A stretch of DNA of 38,294 nucleotides. It comes from Aurantimonas coralicida (lineage in GTDB: Bacteria; Pseudomonadota; Alphaproteobacteria; Rhizobiales; Rhizobiaceae). Both the position numbers and the translations under genes were made by a program. Of the stretch, positions 1 through 6,956 are shown in pieces. The stretch spans positions 1 to 38,294 of the forward strand of contig DRFF01000095.1 in NCBI GenBank assembly GCA_011050685.1. Direction: 5' to 3'. The number at the start of each line of letters is the position of its first letter. Position 1 is the stretch's first letter. The notes beneath the pieces were generated by a model. The model saw only the letters and a list, made by a program, of their open reading frames with translations. It was not told the origin of the DNA and ran no database searches.

Positions 1-2
1 AG

Positions 3-374
3 CCCCGTGTCCTGATCGTCGATGACGAATATTTTGTGGCATGGCATTTGGAGTCGCTACTTCAGGATCTCGAATTCGACGTTTGCGGCATCGCGGGCGA
101 CTGCGAAAGCGCCGTGAAATCGGCAATTGATTTTGCTCCCGACCTCATTCTGATGGACGTCAATCTGGGTGCAGGCCCTGACGGGGTTGAGACAGTGCGG
201 CGTATCTTCCAGCGCCGGCAAGTGCCGGTTATATTCATTACCGCCTATACCGATGAGGCCAACCTGACCCGGATTCGGCAAGCCGCCCCTGCCGCAGCGA
301 TCCTGTCTAAGCCAGTCTCTCCTGAAGTTCTGCAAGCGGCAGTCCGTCGGGCGCTGCCTCGCGAAGGCGGATGA
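3..374 (+). CDS. Single-domain response regulator (5' end outside window)
   Basis: Receiver domain of a two-component system that accepts a phosphoryl group from a histidine kinase. The frame is open from the first bases of the window, so the start lies upstream. A GTG at 36 would cut off the acidic pocket and is not the real start. Visible signatures are the acidic VDDE near the left edge, the phosphoacceptor Asp in LMDVNL, the switch Thr in FITAYT and the conserved Lys in LSKPVS. The protein ends right after the receiver domain (about 123 residues seen), so no output domain is attached. It may be a CheY-like or phosphorelay regulator. The partner kinase is not in the window. Confidence 0.9.
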   Translation, partial: PRVLIVDDEYFVAWHLESLLQDLEFDVCGIAGDCESAVKSAIDFAPDLILMDVNLGAGPDGVETVRRIFQRRQVPVIFITAYTDEANLTRIRQAAPAAAILSKPVSPEVLQAAVRRALPREGG

Positions 375-785
375 CGGAGTAGGCGGCCGTTTTCTTAAAC
401 GGGTGGCTCGGACGACCGCGTTATCTGGTCGCGGACCTGCGTAAATGCAGGATATGCACGACGGTCCCTGTCGATAATTTCATAATCTTGGACCCCTGGA
501 GGTGGAGCGACCAAAGGCCGTCGTAGAAGCGGGACGGTCATGGCTCGAGGCTCGAGAATGATGATGATAGCCATACGCGGGGCTGCACCGCTGTTTCTGA
601 AAGACTGGCTGATCTTAGGGCGGATGTCCCGTTCACTGTTGAACTTCTGAAGGGGCCGCGTTGCGCGCCTTGAGCCGGTAGGCTCGGGTAAGGAAGGCAG
701 CCTAGAGGTTTAAGAATTTACGTGGTGGCGAACCGTAGCTGGGAGAGGTGGCGATCCGCCGTGCGCGCTAAAAGGAGGCATTGGG
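375..785. other. Intergenic stretch without a recognisable gene
   Basis: About 410 bases between the response regulator and the Rieske gene. I see no convincing reading frame, RNA gene or transposase remnant. The only functional signal is a strong ribosome binding site (AAAGGAGG, about 770-778) just before the Rieske start codon. Confidence 0.5.
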
Positions 786-1337
786 ATGTCAACAGGCATG
801 GGCGGCTCCGGATCTCCGGCCGAAGCGACCCGCCGCGATTTCCTTTACATCGCGACCGGGGCGATGGCGGCGGTTGGCACGGCGGTGGCGCTGTGGCCCT
901 TCATCGACAGCATGAACCCGACGGCGGACGTCCTGGCATTGTCCTCGGTCGACATTGACCTGTCTTCCGTCGAAGTTGGTCAGCGGATCACCGCGATGTG
1001 GCGGAGCAGGCCGGTGTTCATCGCCCGCCGGACACCCGAGGAGATCGCCCGGGCCAAGGCCGACGACAGCGATCCGGGCCTGATCGATCCGGCGACCGAC
1101 GCGTCCCGCGTGATCCAGGAGGAATGGCTGGTCGTCGTCGGCGTCTGCACGCATCTGGGCTGTATCCCGCTCGGGCAGGATCCGGCCGCGCCGCGCGGTG
1201 ACTGGGGCGGCTGGTTCTGTCCCTGCCACGGCTCCGTCTACGATACGGTCGGCCGGGTGCGGCGCAGCCCGGCGCCGCGCAACCTTGATGTGCCGCCCTA
1301 CGAATTCCTCGAGAACGGCGCGGTGCGCATCGGCTAG
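786..1337 (+). CDS. petA: Rieske iron-sulfur protein (bc1-type), orphan
   Basis: Rieske [2Fe-2S] subunit of a cytochrome bc1-type complex, which moves electrons from quinol toward cytochrome c. The 183-residue protein has a TRRDFL twin-arginine signal followed by a membrane anchor (about 20-40). Box 1 is CTHLGC (Cys121, His123 as ligands, Cys126 for the disulfide) and box 2 is CPCHGS (Cys145, His148 as ligands, Cys147 for the disulfide). Length and motifs fit the PetA/UcrA family. The ATG at 786 follows a good AAAGGAGG site. Oddity: genes for cytochrome b and cytochrome c1 are absent on both sides. The next thing downstream is a decayed CBS gene. It could serve a bc1 complex encoded elsewhere or be a leftover. 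Confidence 0.92.
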   Translation: MSTGMGGSGSPAEATRRDFLYIATGAMAAVGTAVALWPFIDSMNPTADVLALSSVDIDLSSVEVGQRITAMWRSRPVFIARRTPEEIARAKADDSDPGLIDPATDASRVIQEEWLVVVGVCTHLGCIPLGQDPAAPRGDWGGWFCPCHGSVYDTVGRVRRSPAPRNLDVPPYEFLENGAVRIG

Positions 1338-1376
1338 GGTCGTTGACGTTTCGTCGAATTTTACAGGAGAGCAGAG

Positions 1377-1533
1377 ATGCGAGCAGCTGACGTCATAATC
1401 ACCAATATCATCACGGTTCAAGCGGATACGGAGGTTCGAGAAAGATCGCCCGCATTCGTGTTAACGCATAGTACCAGCGCGTTCCCTTCGTCGACGCAGG
1501 GCAGCGTTTTCTCGGGATAGGTTGCATTGAGCT
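1377..1533 (+). pseudogene. CBS-domain protein remnant
   Basis: After a plausible ribosome site (AGGAGA) an ATG at 1377 opens a 47-codon frame that begins MRAADVIITNIITVQADT, the typical start of a CBS-domain protein. Around 1480-1510 the expected continuation (a PFVDA...FLGI-like stretch) moves to another frame, and the first frame stops at 1518-1520. I read this as the decayed 5' end of a CBS gene. CBS domains bind adenosyl ligands and often regulate enzymes or channels. The rest of the gene is missing. Confidence 0.6.
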
Positions 1534-1689
1534 ACACATAGGGCCACTCGCCAACGCGCTCGTTCCTCTCCTTGCACAGCTCCAAACGGGGCTCTTGGAT
1601 ATCCCTGACAGACCCCTCTTGTGGACGAAGTCGTTAACGCGGGGCCGAGACGCCTTTGATCCGTGCCTTCTGGATCACTGCGGCGAGCG

Positions 1690-1960
1690 CCCTTTCGGAC
1701 GTCGCGACGGATATTGTGGTCCAATCGTGAAGGCGGTAATCGATTTCGCCACGAGTCTCGGCATGAAGGCCACGGCCGAAGGCGTGGAATGTCCGGATAA
1801 GCTCGATTATCGCCGATCGCAGAGTTGCTCCGCGACAGCGCAGCCCGACCGGCAGCAGAGCTTCCGGCTATTCTTCGCGCGATTGACGATGGAGACGACA
1901 CATTAGCGCGTGGCGCTCGATCGCGACGGCAGCTGCACGCCTGGATCATTGACGGAGACC
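1690..1960 (+). pseudogene. EAL-domain 3' fragment, paralogous to the gene at 20766-23375
   Basis: The stretch encodes AVIDFATSLGMKATAEGVEC followed by a degraded tail, the last part of an EAL phosphodiesterase domain. At DNA level it aligns with about 23069-23340, the end of the GGDEF-EAL gene in this window, with roughly four of five bases shared by eye. The copy here lacks about 16 bases near 1832, which shifts the frame. The upstream part (1595-1690) is too eroded to assign. It cannot be functional alone and marks an ancient duplication or a relic of a related gene. Confidence 0.75.
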
Positions 1961-2084
1961 GGCTATCGCATCGAAAGTGCCTAGGAACGACGCCGACCGG
2001 CTCGGATCAAAATGGTATGCATGGCTGACAACCTACGGTGAAACCGCGCAGAGGCCGCGCGATTCGTGGACCAGCGCCTTCGTC

Positions 2085-2717
2085 CTACCTGACCGGCGTT
2101 GTCGTCACCACGAACACCTCTCCCCATGTGCCGTTTGGACCAAAGATCAGCTGGTCCAGCCGTAGGTTCATGGTTTCGCCCCCGATGTCGATAAAACCCA
2201 GCGCATCCTGCCACCCGCCAATCGTCGCGATTGCTTTGTCTTCGGAGTTCACACGGTCGAACTCTCCCAGAATTTTTCCTTGAACATCGATGAGGGTAGC
2301 TCCTCGGTAACCGCCGCCCCCAACCGCCAGCGCACGGAGTTTCGGCGGCTCGGCAGCGGCGAAACTGGTGACAGTCTCACCGAGTAGCTGTCGTGCGTCG
2401 TCCGCCTGCCCGTTCTGCAGCAGGCGACGAATTTCCTTCACCGCCTTCTCGGCGGCCGCGAACGGGCCCGGGTACGCCTCAACATATTTGCCTACCTGCA
2501 AGACACGGTGGGCTTCGTCGACTGCCATCATCCCTTTCGATCGGCGCCCCCCGGTCAACTCCGCAAGAGCCGTCTCCAGACGGTTTGAGATGCCATCCGT
2601 GAGGGCTCTCACAGGTCGGCTTTGCTCCGCTGGCTGTTGGGCCTCGGCGACGGTGACTGCCAGCGTGGCGGCAAGAAGGGCTGGAATAAAGCGACAAACC
2701 GTCTCACGACATGCCAT
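2085..2717 (-). CDS. Secreted protein with PRC-barrel-like C-terminus
   Basis: A 210-residue protein with an N-terminal signal peptide ending around VAEA-QQ (residue 26), hence probably periplasmic. Residues about 40-120 are helical and charged. The last about 80 residues (GATLIDVQGKILGEFD, then IGGWQDALGFIDIGG and LRLDQLIFG) follow the spacing of a PRC-barrel-like fold: a short beta segment, a glycine turn, a second beta segment. This family call is by eye only. Its start overlaps the end of the DUF4396-like gene by 14 bases, so the two are one leftward operon and may act together at the membrane. Function unknown. Confidence 0.7.
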   Translation of the reverse strand: MACRETVCRFIPALLAATLAVTVAEAQQPAEQSRPVRALTDGISNRLETALAELTGGRRSKGMMAVDEAHRVLQVGKYVEAYPGPFAAAEKAVKEIRRLLQNGQADDARQLLGETVTSFAAAEPPKLRALAVGGGGYRGATLIDVQGKILGEFDRVNSEDKAIATIGGWQDALGFIDIGGETMNLRLDQLIFGPNGTWGEVFVVTTTPVR

Positions 2718-3402
2718 GTTTCCATCCGATCCTGATGAGAATGTAGTTTACTGGCAAAGTCAGAACCGCACCGATCAGCAAACCGAAGCCGGCAAAACCC
2801 CAGAAAGCATAAGTGTCGGGCGGCGGCTGCTCCCCGACGACCCGTGGTGTGATCTGAGCCATCACCAGGCCCATGCCAATCATCACGGAGAGCATCGAAA
2901 AAAACTCCGCTCGGAAGGCTTTCCACACCGCGGCAAGGAAGCTGTTGTTCTGCATCAGGAATGCCCAGAGTTGGAAGATAAACCAGCCAAAGGCAAACCC
3001 AACCGCATATTCGATCCAGAATTCCTGCCAGAACGTCACGTCAGCCAGACGAAGGACGATCATCGCGGTGACGATTCCGAGCCCGTCTCCGCCGACGCAG
3101 TGGATGAGCGCTCCATTCGTCTTATAAAACATGCTCTGGACATACCGGTGGTGAGCTTGCTGCTTTTCCTCCTCGTTCATGCCGCCGATCCCGGCCGGGC
3201 GGCAGGTCCACCAGTAAAGGGCGAGACCGATGATAGAGAAGAAAAAGATGATGATCGGCCACGCCGCCTTAAGCGGGGGGTTTACCGCCGTATTGACCAC
3301 CAACATGTCATATAGCGCCCAGCCTGCTCCGGCCGCGCCCACCACATACCATGGGACAACAAACCAAGGGTCGGCGAGAAAAGCGAGAAATCCGAAGTCC
3401 AT
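2704..3402 (-). CDS. Multi-spanning membrane protein, DUF4396-like
   Basis: A 232-residue integral membrane protein with about six hydrophobic helices. In the middle it has the sequence LIHCVGGDGLG (residues 99-109) followed by FWQEFWIEYAVGFAFGW, which I associate with the DUF4396 family of uncharacterised membrane proteins. The His-Cys...Gly-Gly-Asp motif could bind a metal or cofactor, but nothing in the sequence proves it. It is the first gene of a two-gene leftward operon with the secreted PRC-barrel-like protein. The ATG at 3402 opens directly into a hydrophobic N-terminus, as expected. Confidence 0.75.
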   Translation of the reverse strand: MDFGFLAFLADPWFVVPWYVVGAAGAGWALYDMLVVNTAVNPPLKAAWPIIIFFFSIIGLALYWWTCRPAGIGGMNEEEKQQAHHRYVQSMFYKTNGALIHCVGGDGLGIVTAMIVLRLADVTFWQEFWIEYAVGFAFGWFIFQLWAFLMQNNSFLAAVWKAFRAEFFSMLSVMIGMGLVMAQITPRVVGEQPPPDTYAFWGFAGFGLLIGAVLTLPVNYILIRIGWKHGMS

Positions 3403-3516
3403 TACCCCTCCAACGCACTGTTAAGTGAAAACGGATCAAAAGGTCGCCGATGGCGCGGTCCCGAGGAGGCCGCTCGACGCATCAACAAGGATGAACGGAC
3501 TCGCGCGCGCTGAAAT

Positions 3517-3867
3517 TTATAACTTCCACCGCGTTCGTTCTGGTAGGGGCGCGGGGTCCGCGCTTAGGCGCGGATAGGAAATCTGGGTCCGGCCAATCGA
3601 GGGCAAATACCCGTCTTCCCGCAATTTTCGGGGCGGCGCATGAGAAACATGACCGTCCCCGTATCGAATGAGATAGTCGCCCACCGAAGGAATGGCGCGA
3701 GTAAAAAAGCCTTCCCGAACGGCGATCCGACGGATTTTCCCGGTTTCGTCGACAGTCTTCACGGTTCTATCCGGGATCGAGAACGAGGAAATTCTGAAAA
3801 TCTCCACGATGGTGACGGGTTTCACCTCCGCCGACTGCCGCCGGAATTCGATGAGGTCCGCGTTCAA
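3517..3867 (-). CDS. Small hypothetical protein
   Basis: About 116 residues, no recognised domain and no membrane segment. A central stretch (PSVGDYLIRYGDGHVSHAPP) resembles small phage- or plasmid-type hypothetical proteins, but I cannot name a family. Start choice: the longest frame begins at a GTG (3876) that lies inside a GGGAGG ribosome site, so the TTG at 3867, eight bases after that site, is the better start. It is followed leftward by a gap and then the DUF4396-like gene. Confidence 0.55.
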   Translation of the reverse strand: MNADLIEFRRQSAEVKPVTIVEIFRISSFSIPDRTVKTVDETGKIRRIAVREGFFTRAIPSVGDYLIRYGDGHVSHAPPRKLREDGYLPSIGRTQISYPRLSADPAPLPERTRWKL

Positions 3868-4002
3868 TTTTTTCACCTCCCAATCGTTCGATGCTTTTGA
3901 CGCCTGAAGGGGCGTTATCCAAATCGTCAGGGAGGGAACGTATCCGCGGGGGATTCGGTTGACCCGTCGAGGGGATTGACGCCGATTATTTTCCTTGGCC
4001 GG

Positions 4003-4345
4003 CTACGGTGTGGTCATCTTTTGAGAAACACGCGGCAGCCCCCGCTGCCTCCAGGCCGGGCCAAGCGCCTCGCTGATCCAGATGTCGGCATTTTCGAGTG
4101 TTTCGAAGGAAAGAGGGTGGATCTCGGCGCACGGCCCAAAGCCGGCCTTGAGGACCAATGGGATTCCATCGCACCGGAAAGCGCACCAACACCGCGAGAA
4201 GCGCGCCCTTGTCAAAAACGAGACGTCCATCGGCAGCCTCCCGGCCAATTCCGGCTCGCACGCTCTGGAAGATAGGATCCTTCTGCAAGACTCCCATCGC
4301 CGACCCGCTGATGACGACCAGATACGGGTTCGCAGGAGGTTTCAT
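4003..4345 (-). pseudogene. Hypothetical companion of the Crp/Fnr gene, frameshifted
   Basis: The frame starting at 4345 reads MKPPANPYLVVISGSAMGVL and continues sensibly to RFPVRWNPI. The sensible continuation (VLKAGFGPCAEIHPLSFETL, then WISEALGPAWRQRGLP) then lies in another frame ending at 4003. Removing one G from the GG at about 4155-4165 joins the two into a protein of about 113 residues. Its ATG overlaps the TGA of the Crp/Fnr remnant (ATGA), so the two genes were translationally coupled. Family not recognised. Either a real pseudogene or a sequencing error. Confidence 0.55.
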
Positions 4346-5044
4346 TCAACAAGATTATGTGAATCGTCCGGCTGCCTCTGGCACAGATAGGCCGGATCGA
4401 ACTCCGCCCTTGCGCGCAGCCTTGCCCAGTCGTGGACGGTGAGGATACTTTGCCGAAAGCTGATGATGCCCGCTGCTCGCAAATCCTGCAGCACCCGATT
4501 GACATGCACGACCGTGAGGCCGGCGACGTCGGCGATGCCTTCCTGCATCAGTAGTAAAATCCGCGAGCTGGCATCCGCCGCGACGGTCGAGCAGTGCCGC
4601 AGGAACATTTCGCAGAGGAAATGAGCGATGCGTTGGTGGGCGGATCGGCGACCGAGATTGACGATCCACTGGCGCGAAATGGCGTCGCCCGACAAGGGAC
4701 GCCCACCAGAAGGCGCAGCCGATATCGGAATGAGCCATGATGGCGTCCATGACCGCTTGGCGTTTTGCCACCGCGATCTCGCAGTCCATGGCAGCCTCGA
4801 TGCTATAATCAAGCTGAGGAAAAAAATTTCGATGACAGATCGCAGATGTCGCTCGGCACGACGATGCCGAGGATCTGACGCTGGCCGCTCGGCACGGTCC
4901 GGTAGCGAAACGCCATACCTTCGACCATCGCGGTAATAAGAGACGGTGGATCTCCCTGGCGGAGTACGGCTCCATGCCAGCGCACCTCGATGACAGATGT
5001 GAACGCTCCTCGAAGCGCCTGTTCGCTCGCCGGCGTGAGCGGTC
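4342..5044 (-). pseudogene. Crp/Fnr-family transcription regulator, two frameshifts and IS-truncated start
   Basis: Three consecutive frames together spell one Crp/Fnr regulator. The N-terminal cyclic-nucleotide-type sensor domain (LTPASEQALRGAFTSVIEV through GIVVPSDICDL) is in the first. A linker helix (FPQLDYSIEAAMDCEIAVAK) is in the second. The third carries RQWIVNLGRRSAHQRIAHFL and the winged HTH (IADVAGLTVVHVNRVLQDLR). Dropping one T from the T7 run (about 4820-4827) and one G from a GGG (about 4692-4698) restores a single frame. The 5' end is replaced by the IS3-family left end at about 5045, so the original start codon is lost. No Cys cluster typical of Fnr is seen. Target genes unknown. 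Confidence 0.8.
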
Positions 5045-5105
5045 TGGAGTGCACCCCGTTTTGACCGGACAGTCGGCATAGCCGATAAGGCATAGGCATC
5101 CGCCT

Positions 5106-6170
5106 ATGAGTACGAGTATGTCGAAAGCTTCAGACGGCTCGTTTTCACGGGTCGAAGTCATCACTTCGGTGCAGCGCAGACGCCGTTGGTCAACAGCGGA
5201 AAAAGTTCGCCTCGTCGAGGAGGCAATGCAGCCTGGCATGAGCGTTTCCTACGTCGCCCGCCAGGCCGGCATCTCTCCCTCGCAACTCTTCGCCTGGAAG
5301 CGTCGGATGCTGGAAGGCGGCCACGCCGCCGTGCAGGCCGACGAGGACGTTGTCGGCACATCCCGTGTCCGCGATCTGGAAAAGCGTGTCCGCGATCTCG
5401 AGCGTCTGCTCGGCCGCAAGACCATGGAAGCGGAGATCCTCAAGGAAGCGCTGGACATCGCACGCCCAAAAAAAACGGCCGTTGCCCTTGAGGTCCTGGA
5501 GCGATCCAAGGGACGGTTCCCTGTGAAGATGGTGGCCGAGACGCTGAACGTCGCTCGTTCCCACATCAACGAGCGACGCGGCACCACGCCGAAGCCGCGA
5601 GGGCCGTATCACAAGGGCGAAGATGCCGAAGTCCTGCCGGCAATCCGGGCGATCGTCGATGCCCGGCCGACCTATGGCTATCGGCGCGTCACCGCGCTCG
5701 TGAACCGACAGCGTCGGGCTGAGGAGAGACCGGCGATCAACGCCAAGCGGGTCTTGCGGATCATGCGCCGCAACGGACTCACCCTCGAGCGCTCCACCGC
5801 ACGGCGCCCTGGCCGCACCCATGACGGCGTCGTCATCGCGCTACGCTCGAACGTGAGGTGGTGTTCGGATCATCAGGAAATCCATGCCCGAAACCGCGAG
5901 GTCGTCCGTGTCCTCTTCGTCCTGGACGCCTGCGATCGCGAGATCATCGCCTGGCTTGCCGCCGCCAATGCCGGCATCTCCGGCGAGATGGAACGCGATC
6001 TCATGGTCGCCGCTGTGGAACGACGGTTCGGCACGACGAAGATGCCGCATCCGGTGGAATGGCTCTCCGATAGAGCCTGCCCCGGACTTGATCCGGGGGC
6101 AGCGCCTATATCGCTGCGGACACGGCCGATACCGCGACGGCGCTTAACCTCAAGCAACTCTTCACGCCGG
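5106..6170 (+). pseudogene. IS3-family transposase (OrfA-OrfB), interrupted
   Basis: The OrfA part has an HTH (RRRWSTAEKVRLVEEAM, then VSYVARQAGISPSQLFAWKR) and a leucine-zipper stretch (RDLEKRVRDLERLL). An A8 run at 5468-5475 lies at the OrfA/OrfB junction, a typical slippery site. Here both parts are in one frame. OrfB shows the DDE core: Asp in RWCSD and Asp in LDACDREIIAW. The third acidic residue is lost. At about 6074 a small palindromic repeat replaces the expected SDNGSAY region and shifts the frame. The sense continues as AYIAADTADTATALNLKQLF in another frame and then stops being transposase. The nominal frame ends at 6221 inside foreign sequence. Confidence 0.85.
6077..6102. repeat. 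Palindromic repeat (REP-like) inside the transposase
   Basis: An almost perfect palindrome: GCCCCGGA, a short CTTGA spacer, then TCCGGGGGC. Hairpins built on CCCCGGACTTGATCCGGGG are, to my knowledge, common intergenic repeats in alphaproteobacteria. This one sits within coding sequence between the SD and AY codons of the transposase, apparently replacing a few bases of the original gene. Confidence 0.7.
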
Positions 6171-6174
6171 TGCG

Positions 6175-6303
6175 AAGATCATCAAGGCGGAACGGGGCTG
6201 GATCACAGTTCTCGATCGTGAGGCTTTCAAGTGCCTCGCCGGGAATTCCTAAGGGACCAGCGAGGCCGAGTATGAGCGGCTCCTCGGTCCTTTCCGCAGA
6301 TAA
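6175..6303 (+). pseudogene. Crp/Fnr-family C-terminal fragment with nonsense codon
   Basis: The frame reads IIKAERGWITVLDREAFKCL, then a TAA at 6250, then GTSEAEYERLLGPFRR and a stop at 6301. This is the typical wing and C-terminus of rhizobial Crp/Fnr regulators (RGxITVLDR ... EYDRLL). The TAA sits where the family usually has Tyr. The upstream part of the gene is missing because the truncated IS3 element joins it directly. It runs in the opposite direction from the Crp/Fnr remnant at 4342-5044 and so derives from a second gene. Confidence 0.7.
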
Positions 6304-6312
6304 CGCATGCGA

Positions 6313-6522
6313 TCAGACCGAGGGCTCGTGGAATTCCATCGCCACCTGACGACGCGACGCTGCCCTGATCAGCTCGAGCGCGACCTCGTCCTGGATCCAT
6401 CTGCCGGCCCCACCCTGGGTGGCCACAAGCCGCTGAGCCAGCCGGTTTACGTCGAGCACGGTTCCATTCGATTGGATCCGAACCACCGCCTCTTCGACGG
6501 CCTCTTGCATCGCATTTGACAT
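6313..6522 (-). CDS. Small hypothetical protein (69 aa)
   Basis: A short soluble protein starting MSNAMQEAVEEAVVRIQSNG and containing VLDVNRLAQRLVATQ. It has a clear ribosome site (AAGGGAG, about seven bases before the ATG at 6522), which supports it over the overlapping longer frame. Helix-rich, no membrane segment, no cysteines, family not recognised. It ends ten bases from the tail of the Crp/Fnr fragment and points away from the oxidase operon. Confidence 0.6.
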   Translation of the reverse strand: MSNAMQEAVEEAVVRIQSNGTVLDVNRLAQRLVATQGGAGRWIQDEVALELIRAASRRQVAMEFHEPSV

Positions 6523-6956
6523 GGTGTTCTCCCTTCACTGCGAAAGAAGCATTGCGCGAGCGTCGCCTGACGACATTAAAATAGGCTAAAGAACGGGCAT
6601 CCGATCAAAGGAGTCATGCCGGACCGCCTATCCAAGATGCGGTGCCAGCCAACAAATATTAATACGCAACCCTTGCAAAAGTGGTGGACGCCTGTTCGAT
6701 CGCACCTAATCTCGAACTCTTATTCCTCGAATGACGCGAGGCCAACAAGGGAAGAGAACGCAATGACCTCTTGGGTCCAATTCAACCCATTGCAACGCCA
6801 CAGCCTCATGCCGAAGATGGAAGCCGGGATCCGCCAAGGTGCTTTCTGATTAACCGCGCACAGGACGGGCGGCATGGGAAACCAGCACCGATGTCCTGGG
6901 TAGGCTTGACGTTCGATCTGCGCCGCGAAAAGGCGGATACAGTTGGGGGATGACTG
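6523..6956. other. Upstream region of the heme-copper operon, no gene seen
   Basis: About 430 bases that must hold the promoter of the operon starting at 6957. I looked for the Fnr/FixK palindrome (TTGAT-N4-ATCAA), usual before cbb3 genes, and did not find a good match. The nearest is TTGACGTTCGATC at about 6907, which is weak. Short frames here look random. A GGGGGA stretch directly before the GTG may act as ribosome site. Confidence 0.45.

Larger units (their letters stand above)
5045..6170 (+). mobile_element. IS3-family (IS2-like) element, right end missing
   Basis: The left end is probably TGGAGTGCACCCCGTTTTGA at 5045, which sits at the start of the Crp/Fnr remnant. The transposase frame runs rightward, but homology stops after the FTPVR stretch (about 6170), where an unrelated Crp/Fnr fragment begins. 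The right inverted repeat and the last third of the transposase are gone, so the element is immobile by itself. No target duplication can be shown. Confidence 0.75.

Noticed and set aside
1461-1949. Antisense open frame of 162 codons
   Set aside because: Arg/Ser-rich shadow over the CBS and EAL remnants.
3986-4002. Continuation of the 3986-4345 frame as one intact 119-aa gene
   Set aside because: The second half of that frame has no protein-like pattern, while the alternative frame ending at 4003 does; a frameshift explains both.
5468-5475. A8 run in the IS3 transposase as another sequencing error
   Set aside because: IS3-family elements use an A-rich slippery site at the OrfA/OrfB junction, and the frame here stays sensible on both sides.
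6900-6925. Fnr/FixK box before the oxidase operon
   Set aside because: TTGACGTTCGATC matches the palindrome only weakly on one side; not enough to call.
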